Notes under the pieces: model-generated | What the model was told of the DNA's origin: nothing | Database searches by the model: none | The model's input: only the letters and a program-made list of their open reading frames with translations | Shown here: piece by piece, positions 17,889 through 31,907 of the stretch | Numbering within the stretch: position 1 is the first letter of the stretch | Layout: every line of letters starts with the position of its first letter | Program-made: the position numbers and the translations under genes | Source of the DNA: Symsagittifera roscoffensis | Lineage: Eukaryota; Xenacoelomorpha; Acoela; Convolutidae | Assembly (NCBI RefSeq): GCF_963678635.1 | Contig: NC_087062.1 | Span: 37,722,518 to 37,782,517 of the forward strand | DNA: 60,000 nucleotides | Reading direction: 5' to 3'

Positions 17889-20800
17889 TAAGAACACCTT
17901 TTCTCCCTTCAGTCTTTTTTCTTTCTTCCGAATCATATTCCCCGCGTTTCAGTCCAATCATGCACCAAGCGAACCTCAGTTGTAACTCTGTTCTCACATA
18001 GGGTATTGCTATCAGAGCGTGTATCTTCGGCATGGTTCTCATCTCTTCTTCGAAGTATCGTAACACTACTGCTCTCCATGGAAGGCTCACCAACTGCTCG
18101 ATCGTTTCCGCGTGTACTTCAGACGATACCAGAATTCCGTATGCCTTCTGCTTCAGGGTGGTGCCTTGCGCCATCGTCTCCAAATAACCTTCCATGGCAA
18201 TTTTGTCTTCCAGAGCAATTAAGAGTCCTCTGGCCGAACTTCTGTATTCCAACACCTCTATGTATCCACCGGCGAGCTCATCAATCGATACAGTTTCCGT
18301 TACTGTCAGTCGGTTATATTCCACTGGGATTAGCTGTCCATCGATGCTTCCCTTTCAGTGATTCATGGGAGACGGTTTGAAAACTTTAAGGGTACTCTCT
18401 CGACATTGGCTGAGTGTCTCCATTTCAAACGTCGCTCCAGTCAGGGTGCGGTCAATCTTCTTGGTTTTGTAACTGGCTGATTTTATTCCTGCCATGAGAA
18501 TGGGTGGCACCATCGCTACGTCAGTCAACGTCCTGTCTGTGCCAGGCAATCGATCATCACCTTGTCCCAAGTCCATAGCTTCTTCGACGCGTTTCCTTTT
18601 AGCTGAGTTGACAGCTTTCATCGAGATTTCGGAATCCACCTTTGTCTTTCCCGTTTTCCTCAATGTCACCTTGCTGCCCAGTTTCATCTTCATTTCATTA
18701 ATTCTGTCAATCACCATTTTTGATCGCATCGTTCCCTTCCGGGTTCTTGACAGATATACCACTTCTCCTTTGTCTTCTTGCGGCGTCATCTTGATAGGAG
18801 AGTTTGCCTCAATTGCATCAGTGGTCGAGTCGATCAGCAACTCGCTCGATCTCCCTTCACACTCGTCGAGTTTGTCAAGAACTTCCCGCATTAGTGCTCG
18901 GTTTAGACCTAGTTTCAAAATAGACTGGGTTCCATAGCTCTGAACTACTGTCCAGACCTCTTCCATGAAGGCCACTCTGTCCATTCTGCATCTCGTCCCA
19001 ATTTCATGGTCTCTATGATGCACCTCCCACTCTTCTTCGGGCAACGTTCCCAAGAAAGGTACTCTGACAGTGCCTTCTATTCTTCTTCTCCTTGGTGATT
19101 TCATCAAGAGGTTCTGTTTGGTATTTTTAGAATTGCTCGGAGAGCTGCTCTCCGGCATGTTCCGGTTCGTTCCCATGAAGGCCGACGGGGGTTCCAGCGT
19201 GGATGTTCCCTCGTCTGCCGGCTCAGTCGTTGCTTTCAATGTGTCTGTACCGTTTTCAAAGTCGCTGAGGAAATTGAAGTCCAGGCTGGGCATCCCTCCT
19301 GTCGAAACCTTATCGTTTCGTTTCTCGGCTTGATCGGAATCCTGTTGCATAGGTTCTTACGATCGGAGGCTTCCTCCCTGCCAATCGTCTTGTCTTGGAT
19401 TCCTTCCTGAACTTGAGGGCCCTTGCTCTTCATACCTTGCCCCATCAGGAAACTTTGGTACAACTAGTCTGCCAGCTGACTGATCTTCCTCCTCTCCGCG
19501 AACTACCATGACTTCTTCACAGCCGAAGGGTGCTGTAACCCTCCACCTTAACCTCAGGGAACGCAAACGTGACTGCAGGACCGTGTATCACTGTCACGAA
19601 CTCCGTGGCTTCTCTGATCAATGCTAAGGGATCGGACCTCATAGCTAAGCTCAGGTCAGTTAGCAGGGGCATGCCGCCAGCATGACGTCGCACGTCTTCC
19701 TCTCTCTGAATAGTTTCATCCTCTCCTGTTCCAAAGCGATTCGGCTGCAGGAGTTACTGGATGAGAGTATATCGCATATCTCTTATCTTATTCCAGGAAT
19801 CCGTGGATCGATTCATGTCGAATTTCTTCACATTTTTACTCATCTGCTCCTGATAGCGTGCCAAATTCATCAATCTTCCCAAGTTTCCATGTGTTATCGC
19901 GATCAACGTTAGAAGTCCATCTAGTCGCAAATTCTGCACTCCTTCGGTGAGCAGTATCGCTGGTCCACTCACGAAGTTCTCTGCACCAAACGTCGCGAAC
20001 AGGGCTAGTAATTCAACGATCGATACTTCTACTATTGCTTGGAGGAATTCTTTCATCAGATATCGAGAAAGCGATGGGTAAATGTTTGCCAAGAAAGACG
20101 CGGTCCATCCGGCTCCTAACCCTTCCAGCATGCTGTCGGTCCGGTCAAAGCCTTCTTTTCCTTTTACCTTCTGTGTCCAGAAAGCTTCCAGGGTAACTTG
20201 GCACACTCTGCTTACGAACTAGGCTGACTTCTCTTCAGCTTTTCGGCCAGATTTACTTGTTTCACTTGGTAGACATGGATTTTCTGATCATCACTGGGCC
20301 TCGCTCGAAAGCATCCCCGCCTAATGCTGCTATTCGAGGGGTCAAGTGCAGCCACTGGTTAGCCTCTGGTTTCGTTCTCAAAACCATCGCTTCCTAGTGA
20401 GTTCTCGTCTCCTTGGAGTTCTTTCTTCTCTCTCCTTCCTCCTTTACTTCCATTCCTCGAAACCATAAATCATTTGACATCGCTACGATTACTCGATGGT
20501 CATCATCAATTCCTGGTTTCAGTTTGAGTTGTCGGCTGAAGTTGGAGAGTTCCAACCCCAGTACTTCGTCTAACACTAACATGTGTAGTGAATGGTTCTT
20601 AAATCCTCGCATCGCATTCGAGATGTCAGACCACACCGCAGGCAATTCCGCCCTAAGTGGTTTTAGGTTATCCATCTCTATTCCACGATTTGGGGCAGAT
20701 ATGATTGCATCATATTTTCCTTCCGAGAGCAGCGCCACCATCGCGTATACAAACTTCAGTCCATCCGGGAGGTGTGCATATCCCGGCGACAGTGCAAAGA

Positions 20801-23692
20801 CGGCTCTCGGTGTTATCTTGGTGAAGGCACCTTCTTTCAGGGCATCTACTATTTCACCCATTGACTCGAGGATATTCTTTATAGCTGGCCATACAGCGTC
20901 TTTGGCTGTCGTAGGCTCTCTCAGTCTGCTCAGGAAACCCCTACTGTGTAGATGGTCATTCATGTCAGCAAATACGATTGTGGTTGGGTTCATTTCTGTC
21001 TCTCGTTGTACCCCGATTGCCATTGACACCGACTGCATTGGATCCAGGTCGACCGCTGCCAGCATTATAACATCATGCTAAAACAGAGACTTGGAGGTAT
21101 ATACGAAGTCTGAGCTCGCGACTATCATAGTTTTTGCCTTCCTTTTTTCTGCTTTGTCATACGCAGCAAAGATGGTCTCATCTTTATTAATGGCCTCCAA
21201 TCTACCACGTCTCTGAACATCACTTTCTTGATTCACTTGTTTCGGGTACGCTTTTTCTTTTACGTGACCTGGGGGTGCTTTTATCTGCCTGAACATTTTT
21301 ACGTGTTGTCCTATTGGTGCCCTCGTCTTCAAGAATCTTCCGGGTCTTTCTTTCTTCGTCGTGATTCAATTTCACATCTTGCAAGGGTCTTGCATTTACG
21401 GGACCCATTGTATTGTTTGAGGGCAGTCCCTCTAACTCTGCAAATCTCAAAGCGGCCGTGGAGCTGAAGTTTATGCCAGCTGCTATCAACCAGTCCAAGC
21501 CTGTTTTTGAATACAGTCCGTTGACGGATAATCTCGCTCCATTCAACATCCTCATGGCATCTGCTGCAAATCTCACCGTCTGAAAATTCAAACTCATCAG
21601 GTCCTGTTTGTAAATATGCCAGGGAGAAAGTATGGGCCTCGACCACATCAAAGAGCTCCTGTCTGGACGTCGCTCCTCTCGGCTGGTACCCGTTGTCTCT
21701 GATCTTGTCTCTGATCTCGAGGAGCTGGTCGTCTCCGCGGTCGGATTGACAGGTCCTAATCTTCGTCTGAGATGGATGGTTCTTCTCATTGGCGCTTCCT
21801 CCAATCGATCTTGTACATCTGTCCTTTGCCCTGGCTCGCTAGAGCTTTGCGGTCTGTAGGTCACGGCTGGGACCGTTCCCAAATGTGTTTCTAAGTTAGG
21901 GGGCACAAAAGTTGAAATTGCCGGCTCATTCGTGGTTTCTTCCTTCTTCAGCAATCCCGTGTCAAAGAGCTCGACTTCCATTTCATCCAGTCGCTCCTGG
22001 AAGACTCGGTTCATCCAGGCTTGTCCTTCAATGCTATCAAAGTGGATCCCATCGGTGGTTAGTCTGGCTTGATTCGTAGCTCTCAGCTCGTGTTCAATGT
22101 CCATAAGGATCATCCGTCCAGCATTCCGACTCGCCAGATTCCTCAGTATATTGTTCCACCCGATGACTCCTACATTGTGTCTTCTTCCTGTCGATGTCAA
22201 CGTTTTCGTGCTCATGGGTACGGTGCAGACGGTCAGTACCGCGCACTTGAATTTCTGCCAGAGAGTAGTGAATAGTCACACCATCATCGACTCCCATTGT
22301 GCCTCTTCCTCATCTGAGCCTCTAGACACATTGTTCGTCCCTATTAGGATCATTATGTTAGGGATCCTCCCTGGGTTCATCAGCTCCACCATCCGAAATA
22401 GCTGGGCAATCGTCGCACCTCCAAAGGCCATCACCGTAGTGATCCAGGAGGTCCTCAAGTTCTGGAGTACTCTCACCAAGCTGTCTCCCAGTATCCAATG
22501 TGATGTCCCAAGTGGCGGTTGCTGCAGGTTTACTGCTGGGCGCCAAGTGGATCGATTGAAGCAGGCTCCTGTGAAGCTATACTTCAACTGGTTGTTCTTA
22601 TGCACGTCAATCACTTGGGACATTTTCTTCGCCGGCATCTTTCGTATCTTCCTCTCTGGGACCTTAGAGCTCTTTGTTGGTAACGTTGTATCACTAACTC
22701 CCGTTCTCGTCATCGTCTCTTGGGAGAGTTGTACTCTGCCCGTATCATCTATTGTTCCATAGGGTGCAGTCACCCCTGAACCTGGCGCATTCCTATTAGC
22801 GACCAATCGTCCAGCTGTTTCTATCAATTTTCTCACTGTTTGCTCCCCGACTGGGTCACCTAGGGTGTCACTCGGGTCCGGGGTTGTCACTCGACCACTT
22901 GTAGCTGGGAATCGCGTCTCCGTCGTTTGACTCAACTCGCGAGGCGTCAAAAGTTCCATCGGGGACTGCCCACGAGGAATATTCCTTTTAGGTATCACTC
23001 TTTCTGGGCTGTCGTCAACGCCAGCCGCTCCGATCGCTTTTGTAATCTCGCCTCAAGCGCTCTATTTCTTCACCCCGTTTCTTGTTGCAATCTTCAAACA
23101 GTCTCTTCCACGTGTCTCTGTCGTCTTCCGTACTGAGCATGGTTTTGATCATTTCGTCCAGCTCCCTTCTGCTCTTCTCCAGTTCTTCTATCTTTCCGTT
23201 CAGATCTTGCATGGTTTCGTTTGTCTGAACCTCTTCCTCTACTCTCGCCCTCTTTGGTGGCACAGCTGCTCTCAGTTGTGAACTAGACGAGGTACCCTCG
23301 CTGTTCATCTCCTGATGCATCCTTCTCAGACCAGGCCTAGGCTTGGTCGGCAGAGGCATCTCACCTGACTGGTAGCTCCTGGAACTTCCCAATCCAGGCT
23401 CGTTCGCCAAGTCAGTTCCTGAGAGAGCCCCGTTTCTCCACCTTATTACCCTCATGTTCGGGCGGTCTAGTACTCCTCTTTCTCCACATGCTGCCATCAA
23501 TAAGTTTTCCGTGGGGCGGCCCCCACGGTTATCATGCCCCAAGATGTTTATTAAGGCGGCCAGCAACATGACTACCTCTGTGTCCTCCTGAGTGAAGTCT
23601 CGATCCATCAGCCGACGATAGATCGCATCTATCATGGGTCCTACGTACGCCTCTGCCAGGTCCATATACTCGTTCAAATCAAAGTTGTCCAT
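17885..23692 (-). pseudogene. ORF2 of element B, broken; SGNH-like domain still recognisable
   Basis: It starts MDNFDLNEYMD at 23,692, which supports the start chosen in A. At least eight frame breaks are visible. Near 19,545 about 0.7 kb of ORF2 is missing (equivalent to A 7,055-7,770). The SGNH blocks are retained in pieces: GDS and FGGAT, GTNN in place of GTND, and DGIHF. The second block reads ASSDFVY and MNDHL. The coiled-coil segment and N-terminal domain are well conserved with A. Confidence 0.88.
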
Positions 23693-24064
23693 CTTCTTCT
23701 AGATTCGATTCTTATTATCAGTTTGATCAATAGAAATCAGGTGAATAATTAAACGATCAATCAGGATCTAGAAAAGAGGTCACGAGTATCACATTTGCCA
23801 TTTTTACTCTAATTTTGTATTAAAATTTGTTTAAAACAATTGGATAAAAAAAATTTGATCCTGAAATTTACTAAAATCAGTTTGTGGCTAAAATTTTGGA
23901 ATTCGACCTAAGAATGGACAGTTCAAACTTTGGATATATTCCTTAGATCGTCATTCGCTGATTCATGTTCACTAATCCCTTCTTTACAGGTTCTTAATAA
24001 CATAACACATAACATAATATAACACACATTACCTACTTTAGTCTGACACCTTCTTGCATGCAAC
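23693..24064 (-). other. pol-ORF2 spacer of element B with conserved acceptor-like site
   Basis: AT-rich and non-coding. On the minus strand CTCTTTTCTAG (ending at 23,768) is followed by ATCCTGATTGATC, as in A. A degenerate TGTTA-type microsatellite lies near 23,998-24,026. Confidence 0.65.
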
Positions 24065-27000
24065 TTAAACACAGCCTATACTTAAATAATATTTCTTATG
24101 TAAGTATACTTGTATATTAGTATCAGCGAAGATCACGTGTATCAGTGCATACAGCTCCCGTGGATGCAGTCGTCCTCTGTTCGGATTGTACACTAGAAGC
24201 GAGAGTTCCTTTACTTCCCTTTCCACAAGGAAGTCTCTCAATCTCGTTATGGACAATACTAGATTTTCCGTGTCCACGTGCCGCTTCTCCGTCGCCCTCG
24301 TCACCAAGAAGCATAACTACTTTCCCGGTTTCTCAGACGCCGCCGGAGGCAAAGCTGCTACGCCTCCTATACCTGGTCTTTGCTTCCAAAGGAATTCTAT
24401 GTTTTTATATTCTCTCTTAAAATCCGCTGCTAACGCTGTCTTAAAACTCATGTCTGCTGTCATCGCTATCGCACATATTCTATTTGTGAGTATAAAATCG
24501 CTATCTGTCAATATTATGCTACTTGAGTATTCATTTGGCAAGTTGAAATATGACTCAACTACTCTCCCTATGTCCGGTTTCTTAGGGTCCTTGCCTGTTT
24601 CTGCTTCTAGATCACCTGTCTCTCTTGCTATTTTTAATTTTTTTATTAATAATTTTTCAGTGTCGGGAAGTCCTACCCCCACTCCCCGGACAAAAATTTC
24701 CATCGACGTCCCCGTCGATCGCATACTGGATATTGAATCGAGGTTGGAAGCAGGAATGAGTAATTGCCCTCACTGGGCAGCCCAGGAAAGATTATCCCTT
24801 TCGGTTTTTATGTATTTCATGCTTTCACGATATCCATCTTAAATCGTGACACTGGTCTCCATTGGGTCCGACGTCATTTCTTTCAGCCATTCCAAGACAC
24901 GCAGGTTCGTCAAGTCTTGTTTATAGGCTTGCTGGTGCTCGTCGTCAAATTCTACCTCTATCATCGACCCACTCCTCGTCGTGATTGTCGACTATGTCGA
25001 TGTCCTGTGACACAGTTATTTCTTCAAGACCCACTACTTCTTCCATTATCTTCTTCAGATCTATCCTGTCCACTACAAAGTCATCTCCGTAAGGATTATA
25101 TTTCTTCGTGAGTCTTTTCCTGTCACTCTGTCGAGTCTGTATCGTAAACGGAAGATCTGGTTCCAAATTCTTGGGGACCTCAATTTGTTCAGGGTCTTGC
25201 CAGTCCTCCTCCGCCTAAGGTAAGGTTTCTTCATCTCTTTCAATCACCTCGTTGGAGTCCAGGTCCATTGGTGGACTTGATCCTTTCTCTACAACCTCAT
25301 TTCCATCGTTCATTCCCCTGGTGCCTTTCTCAGTGACCTCACAGGCAGGGTCCATCATCAAATAATCCCACTTTTCCATGTCTGCAGGTATACACCAGTC
25401 TTCTGTCGATGGGTTGTGTGGCTTAATGTTCTCGTAGTGAGCGGCTCGGCCAGTACTCAGTCTATAAAAGCGTCCCTCTTGGTGTACTACCCTAATCATG
25501 AAGGGTCCCCTCCAGTTTTTTAGGAGCTTTTTCGTTCCTTTCGGTGGTATAACGTTTTAAAATACCCATAAGTAGTCTCCTACCGAGGAAACTTTTGCAC
25601 CAGCTGCTTTTTTATCGAATCTTTTCCTCTGCCTTGCCTGTGACTGCTGAGTGTTCCCTCTACACAAGTCGTTTAGTTCTTGTTGACGTCTAATCACATC
25701 CCTTACGTAGACTTGTGGTGATGTTCTCTTCCCCTCATACTCTGAGTAAAAGAAAGTCAAGGGCAACGACTTCTCGTGTCCGGTTAACATCATGTGTGGA
25801 CTAACTCCGGTGGTGGAATGTTGTGTGCTATTGTAAGCTCCCATCACCTGTTGAAGATATCTGTCCCAATCGGTCATGTACCTGGAACAATATACCAACA
25901 GCATCGACACCAACGTTCGAGTTTGCCTTTTACACTAAACCAATCGTCTGGGGATGGTATGTCGTGGAGTGAGCTTGAGCCACCTGTGAACGTCTCATGG
26001 GCTCTATCAAAAATTCTCCCACGAAAGCTGTTCCGTTATCCGATTGAAACGTCATCGGACAACCATGTCTCGCTATCCATGTATTGAGGAGGTGATCGCA
26101 CGTCTCTTCTGCTGAGGCAGTTATGCAGGGCACGGCCTCTGCATACTTCGTGAAGTGATCTATCATGACCAAGACTCGATTGTAACCACTGTCTGTCATA
26201 CAGATCTTTTGGTGATCAATCTGCACCACCTCGTTGAATTCAGATGACTCGATCGACTGCAAGGGAAATCGCAATTTCCTTGGATCCTTGACCTGTTGGC
26301 ATGACAGACATGCTGTTACCCACTTCTCGCATGCTTTTTTCTTTCCAGGGCACTCCAAGCGTTTCAGGATCCTCTGGTACTTTGTCGATTCCCTGATGGC
26401 CCATCTGATCATGCGACCTGAATAAAAGTTCTGTCTGAAAGAGTTGCGGCAACACTATCGCGTTATATTTGTACAGGACCTTGTCTTCTTCCCTTCTCTT
26501 ACAAGCCACAATTCCGTCCTTGTTCAGATAAAAACTTCCCTCTTTCTGCAACAAGAACTGTCTCAGAATGCGGTAACTGTCTTCCTCCAGGCCACCTTTG
26601 TCTGGAGCTCCATTTTCGATCCACCTTTTCAGGTTGCGTTATTTCTCTGCGCTCTTTTTAGGTCCGAGAGTCTGTATCTCGCCTTCAAGTACGTCTTCAT
26701 GACCTTCATCTGACTATTCATTTCATCTGCTGCGTTGTCAAAGACTCTTTCACCTGGTATGAGGTAGCGATCACTGTCAGGGTCTTGATATACGTCCCTG
26801 TCCAGATCCCTTGCTCGAGTCTCCACTAGTAGTGTGTGGATCGCTAGCTCTGACAGTTCCGATCCTGAGCTCGAGTTCCTGTCTGAGTAGGTGTCGATTC
26901 CTGAACTCCGGGAGTTGTCATCAATTGAAGAGTCTGCGATGGAGCACGCTCCCTCTTCCGGACCAGTTATGTGCGTTCTGCTCATCCATTTGAACTCCCC

Positions 27001-29812
27001 GGACAAAATTTTATCACCAGGTCCTGTTCCTCATCAGGAGATTTTTTTTCTACATCAGATTCCCCGGACAAACTTTCCTGTCCCGTGTTTTGATCCTGAA
27101 CCTGCCTGCTCTCCTCACCGTTCGTCTCCCCGGACAAATAATCTTGCTCCAGGTTTCGTTCAACCTCTTCGCCCCACTGATGTTGCTCCTCGAAGGTGAC
27201 GGTTTTCTCTTGTGTCCCTTTCACCTGTTCTTTCCGTTTGTCTGATGTGCTTGTCAAGACGTTTTGGGGTATCGAGGACACTAGTTGCTGAACTATAGTC
27301 CTACAATCCATATCATTTTCTTTGTGTTGTCGTCTTAACGACATGATCTTCAACTTCTCGCTGACTGTCAGTGATGCTATGGCTGCTGCCCACTCGGGGT
27401 TATCTCTGGTCACTTCTCTCTCCTACAATCCACCCAGCATCCGCATCACTTGTGGTGTGACCCGAACCGTCTTATCCAATAATGAGAGGCTGTTTATGTT
27501 CATGCGAGAGAGTTCCTGCTGGACCAGCTTTGAGCGCAGCAACAGATCCAAGGGCAACGGGTCCTTCTTGGATAGAATCTTTATCTCGGGTGACTGCTCT
27601 ACAGGTAACTCAGGATGTCCTGGAATCGGATATCCAGACTTGTCTAACCATCTCGTCAAGGGAAGCGCTTCATAAAATCTTTGTCCAGAAACAAGAACCA
27701 TTCCTTGATTTCTGCCTGATTGGCTTGCATGTGTTCCAATCTTTCATAGAATTTGGTCTTCTGGCTGAGGCTGTCAGCATACTGGTGTTTATCACGCCTC
27801 CTGTGCTCGATTATTATGTGGTAGCCATCTAATCTTACTATCCATCTACCAATATAACTCTGATCAATCGAGTATTTCTTCAACCAGGATAACGCTTTGT
27901 TGCCCACGCGTAACTTAAAGGGAACGCTCCCCAAGTATGCGTGGTATTTTTCCACGAATGTGACTACCGCAAACATTTCTGCTTTCGGTGCACCATATTT
28001 CATCTCAATGTCACTTAAAACCTTGCTGCTTCCATTCCATTCCTGCTTCTGATGCAGTATTCCTGAGATCGCTAGTACTGATGCGTCTGTGTCAAGAACA
28101 TACATGCCTTTCTCTGTAGACATGCCTAGCACTGGCGCTTCAGACAGTTCCCGCTTTATGTTCTCGAAGGCAGCTTGTGCTTCTTCGTTCCATTCGAACT
28201 TCTTTCCTTTGTTGCGCATCAACTTCTGCATGGGATATACCTTGTCTGCATATCCTTTTATGAAATCACGGTAATAATTGGCGAATCCTAGGAAGCTCAT
28301 GATTTGTGTGTCCGTTCTGGGAGCCTTCCATGTCAACACAGCCTCTACTGCTTCCGGGTCCGGCCTCACGCCATGCCTGTCCACCATTCTTCCTAGGTAC
28401 TTGATTGAATCCCTGAGGATCTCACACTTTTGGTTTGCATTTCAAGCCTGCTCCCTTCATGCAACCAAAGACCTCATCGAGCCGATCAATGTGGTCTTCC
28501 AAGTCATCCACGTAACACATCACAAGGTGCCCGTACTTCTTCGTCACTCTGGTCAAAGCCTGAGCCATCAGTCTTTGATAAGTGGCCGGTCCGTTGCACA
28601 AGCCGAAGGGCATCCTCTTCCACTGGTACAACCCCAATTCACATGCGAATCCGGTCTTTTCTCTGTCCTTCTTCCGCAGAGGGACCTGCCAGAAGTCAGA
28701 ACCCAAGTCCAGTGTGGCGAAGAACTTGGCGTCACCAAGTTTTGAGAGGCTCTCGTCTATTCGCGGTCTCGGATACGCATCTTTTATTGCCACTGCATTC
28801 AAGTAACGAAAGTCGCAACAGAACCTAAGCTACCCCCTTTTTTTGCCATGACTACCCCGCAAGCCCAGGGCGATTTCGAGGGTTCGATCATGTCGTATTC
28901 GAGCAACATTTCTATTTCCGCTCGGCACGCTTCCGATTTATGTGGCGTCATTCGTCTTGCGCCTTCCCTATGGGGAACGGTGCCTTCCTCTAGTTCGATT
29001 TCGTGTTGAACGAAGTTGCAACAACCGATATCCGCCTTATGTTTTGAAAATACATCCGCGTTCCAATTTAAAACCGCCCGCAATGAAATCTCCCTCGCCT
29101 ATTTTTCCCTTTAAGTGTTCTATCTCCGGCAAAACCGGTTTGTCAGATTCTAGTTCATATGACGAGGGGAGTTCCGGAAAATTCGAGCAGTTTGACAAGC
29201 CGTCGTCCGTTTCGGATTTCATCGAAAACAGTTTATGAATAGATTTAAATTCATTAATTCTTTTTAAAATTTTGTCTTTATTGGCATGATAGGGTCAGTC
29301 CTTTACGTCATGTCTCCTCAAGTTTTGTGTCTGTTCATATTCGGTCCTCATCGGCAAAGCGTAACCACGCTGGATTGAACCCTTTGTGTCCAGTGTGTTC
29401 AATAACACACTGACATACAGTCCGTTTCAAGTTACCGAGAAGCTCCGGCCTAAAATCACTGATTTTTGACTAAAATCACTGATTTTTGACTACGGTACTA
29501 CACAAACCTGTTTGCTATCACTAAATTGTCTCATCCTAAAAATAGCTACCACAGCTTGGCCCGGCTGTAGTTTATTTTTTCGATCTAAAAAAATTGGCAC
29601 CTTATTTTCATTCGTTATTATCCTATTAATTTGTCGCTTAACATACTTCTGGTCCGGTTTCTGATTCTTAATAAGCCGCTATTCAAGTCAATCATAACGT
29701 CGAAATTCCTGACAAAATCTCTGCCCAAGATGAACTGATCGGAGTCAGCCAAATTCTCTACCACCAGGAAGCTCATCCAAAGATTCACCTTGTCATTCTG
29801 CGATCTCTTTCT
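24065..29812 (-). pseudogene. pol: pol of element B (protease end, RT, RNase H, linker, integrase, macro tail), broken
   Basis: On the minus strand the pieces run from the end of a retropepsin-type protease (about 29,812-29,530), through RT (29,220-28,000), RNase H (about 28,170-27,720), a linker with three LSGE-type repeats (27,140-26,990), the integrase zinc module and DDE core (26,500-25,900), to the acidic extension and macro tail (24,724-24,065). RT has the expected YVDD but is damaged just after it. Frameshifts and stops separate at least twelve open segments. The end reads YLSIGCV, two residues longer than A through loss of the stop. Confidence 0.9.
26995..27136 (-). repeat. Three PPT-like motifs in the RNase H-integrase linker of B
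   Basis: Minus-strand TGTCCGGGGA at 27,136-27,127, 27,070-27,061 and 27,005-26,996, spaced 66 and 65 bp. Two continue as GGGGAG and the middle one as GGGGAA. They encode LSGE in a 22-residue repeat. Confidence 0.7.
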
Positions 29813-30105
29813 TCATACTCCTTGGTGGCTGGAGTTAAAATCTCCGCAAGGAACTGATAACTTATCGTTGTTCTGAATCAACTGGACTTGATCGCATTTG
29901 GCTTGTGATTTCTTGTCTGCCAGTTCGTCTTTTAACCTCTCATGGCCCTGTTGAATAGGGCCATCAACAGGGCCATGAGAGGTTAAAAGACGAACTGGCA
30001 GACACGAAATCACAAGCCAAATGCGATCAATTCCAGTTGATTCAGATCAACGATCATTTCCTTGTTGAGAGTTTAACTCCAGCCACCAAGGAGTCTGAAG
30101 AAAGA
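29813..30105. repeat. Long palindrome joining elements B and C head to head
   Basis: Two arms of about 140 bp, roughly 90% identical and reverse-complementary, flank a core of about 9 bp (near 29,955-29,964). Both arms encode the same gag segment (HERLKDELAD), one on each strand. The junction has removed the 5' LTR and gag start of both elements. Confidence 0.88.
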
Positions 30106-31100
30106 GATCGCAGAACGACAAGATGGATTGAGCGACTACTGAACAATCATTGCAACACCTAGCTAGGGTCAAACAATGACTAACTTGGAGAAAAGGTTGA
30201 ATGCTAAGGCTGATCTTATGATGCGGAAGCTTGATGAACTCTTGTACAGCAGCAACCAAGAGAGTCGCTCCGGTCCAAGGAAGAATTCGCCTCAGTTTAC
30301 TGACGGATTGAGAGCCTCCAGATATACAGAGGCTCCCCCGAGATCGAGAATAAACTTTGAGTTCAACCAAATGGAGCGGCCTAGGGCAGCTCCATTGCGG
30401 GCACGTTTGCCCAAAGTGCCTCACATCAGATCGGTTGCAGATTTGACAACCGTTTCGCATGATACTACGATGTACGCATCAATGTTTGAACCATTAAACC
30501 GGTCTTTTGAGACGTTTATCACAAAACTCTCGAAGTCTAGTGAGAGAGGAGAAAGGTCACGAAGGACAATCAAGCAACCGAAGTTGTAAAAGATGAGTCA
30601 GGTGGCTGCATTGATTCTTGGATAGTGGCGATGAAGTTAAACTTTGAGGAAGAAAACCTCTCGAATAAACAAGAATGTAGCGCACTGACGAGCAACTTAG
30701 AAGGCACGGCCCTGAACTGTGTTATGGCAAAACGACAAATGAACGTGACAGCACTCGTAAGAACTTTGACATCTTGCTCGGGTGTGCAGGGGCATCAGGA
30801 GATAGTGAAGTTGAAAAGAGTCACCAAAGAGATGACGAGTCCATTGACAAGTTTTTGGATAACCTCGAGCTGCTCAGAAGGAGAAATAAACCTGACAAGA
30901 GAATCCCAGAAAAGAACTTAACCAAAGACTCGAAGTTCGTAGACGGAGTAAAGAGTGATGAACTGAAAACCATGTTGGCCACCCACTTTAACTTATCCGC
31001 GGACACCGTGCCCATGCCCGATGATTTGCGCATAAAATTGCGTGAATACCTGCTCATATTGCTTAGGGCTCAGAATTGCTACTGCAATTACGGCAATTAG
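29964..31100 (+). pseudogene. gag: gag remnant of element C
   Basis: Frames in succession show an N-terminal helical, charged region (HERLKDELAD...), a second helical segment starting at 30,176 (TNLEKRLNAKADLMMRKLDELL), and a capsid-like part at 30,774-31,100 (FLDNLELLRRRNKP, FVDGVKSDELKTML) that resembles the retrotransposon Gag capsid C-terminal fold. Gag would form the particle. At least three frame breaks are visible. B keeps only the first part and D none, so this is the only substantial gag in the window. Confidence 0.65.
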
Positions 31101-31907
31101 AGTGGGGTGAAAACCGTCACTAGTTCCGGTTGGTATAAACCTCGTGATGGCTTGGACAAAAAGAGATCATATGCTAATTGTGGTTCGCTGGAAATCACGC
31201 ATCAGCCTGTTCAACTTAAAAACAAAACATGAAACCGATTGATTACTCTCTTGAGGACGTTGACGCAACATATGAGGACCACGAAGAATACGTGAGGGGC
31301 TCATAATGAAATATGGACCTAGATGTTTCTTTATGCAATCCGGTTGCGATCTGGAAAGACATTTCAAATTGTAGTGCACTCAATTTTGGTATGCAGTAGC
31401 GGACGCCAAGCATCCACGCCACGAGGAGGCGCTTTCAGGAGTAAAAGCTGTCGAGCGCGCCTGATGAACGAAGCTGAGTCGCGCAAGAAAGAAGTGTCAC
31501 AAGGCACCTTCACGACTTAGAAGGCGAAGACCTTGCCGGATGATGCAATTACCTCGAGCTAAGAGGCTGTCCCAGCTAATGCTCTGAATGTGGATTATGG
31601 TCTAGCGGCTCGGACCGCTCTACAGAAGGTTCAACAAGGGTTAGCTAGGAAAGAAGTTGATTAATGGATGAGGTCTGAACTAGAGAAAACGATGTTGCGT
31701 GAGAAACAGGGTACCCTGGAGAAGACAATGAAAGCAGAAGACAACCATGAACGTAAGAGCCGAGGTTTGAAGCTGAATGTCATCTCAGGGAAGACATCTG
31801 GAATGACAAGAGAAGGAAGCAAGACCATATCAAACATATCGGTTGCCGGTCATCAGATGGTACACCTGGATATCTATGCAGATTACTTGAGGTAAAAAGA
31901 TCCTAAA
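31101..31907 (+). pseudogene. Degenerate gag-protease region of element C
   Basis: By position this should hold the end of gag (nucleocapsid) and the protease N-terminus. Short frames are seen (for example 31,668-31,895, rich in Lys, Arg and Glu), but no intact zinc knuckle can be read. Confidence 0.45.

Larger units (their letters stand above)
13837..29955 (-). mobile_element. Element B: decayed copy of the same retrotransposon, minus strand
   Basis: Read on the minus strand: a gag remnant, the end of protease, RT, RNase H, linker, integrase and macro tail (29,955-24,065), spacer, ORF2 (23,692-17,885), ORF3 (17,888-15,514), a 3' UTR with a tandem duplication, and a truncated 3' LTR. It has many frameshifts, a gag-to-protease deletion and a deletion of about 0.7 kb in ORF2. 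There is no 5' LTR: the copy ends in a head-to-head palindrome with element C. Confidence 0.9.
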
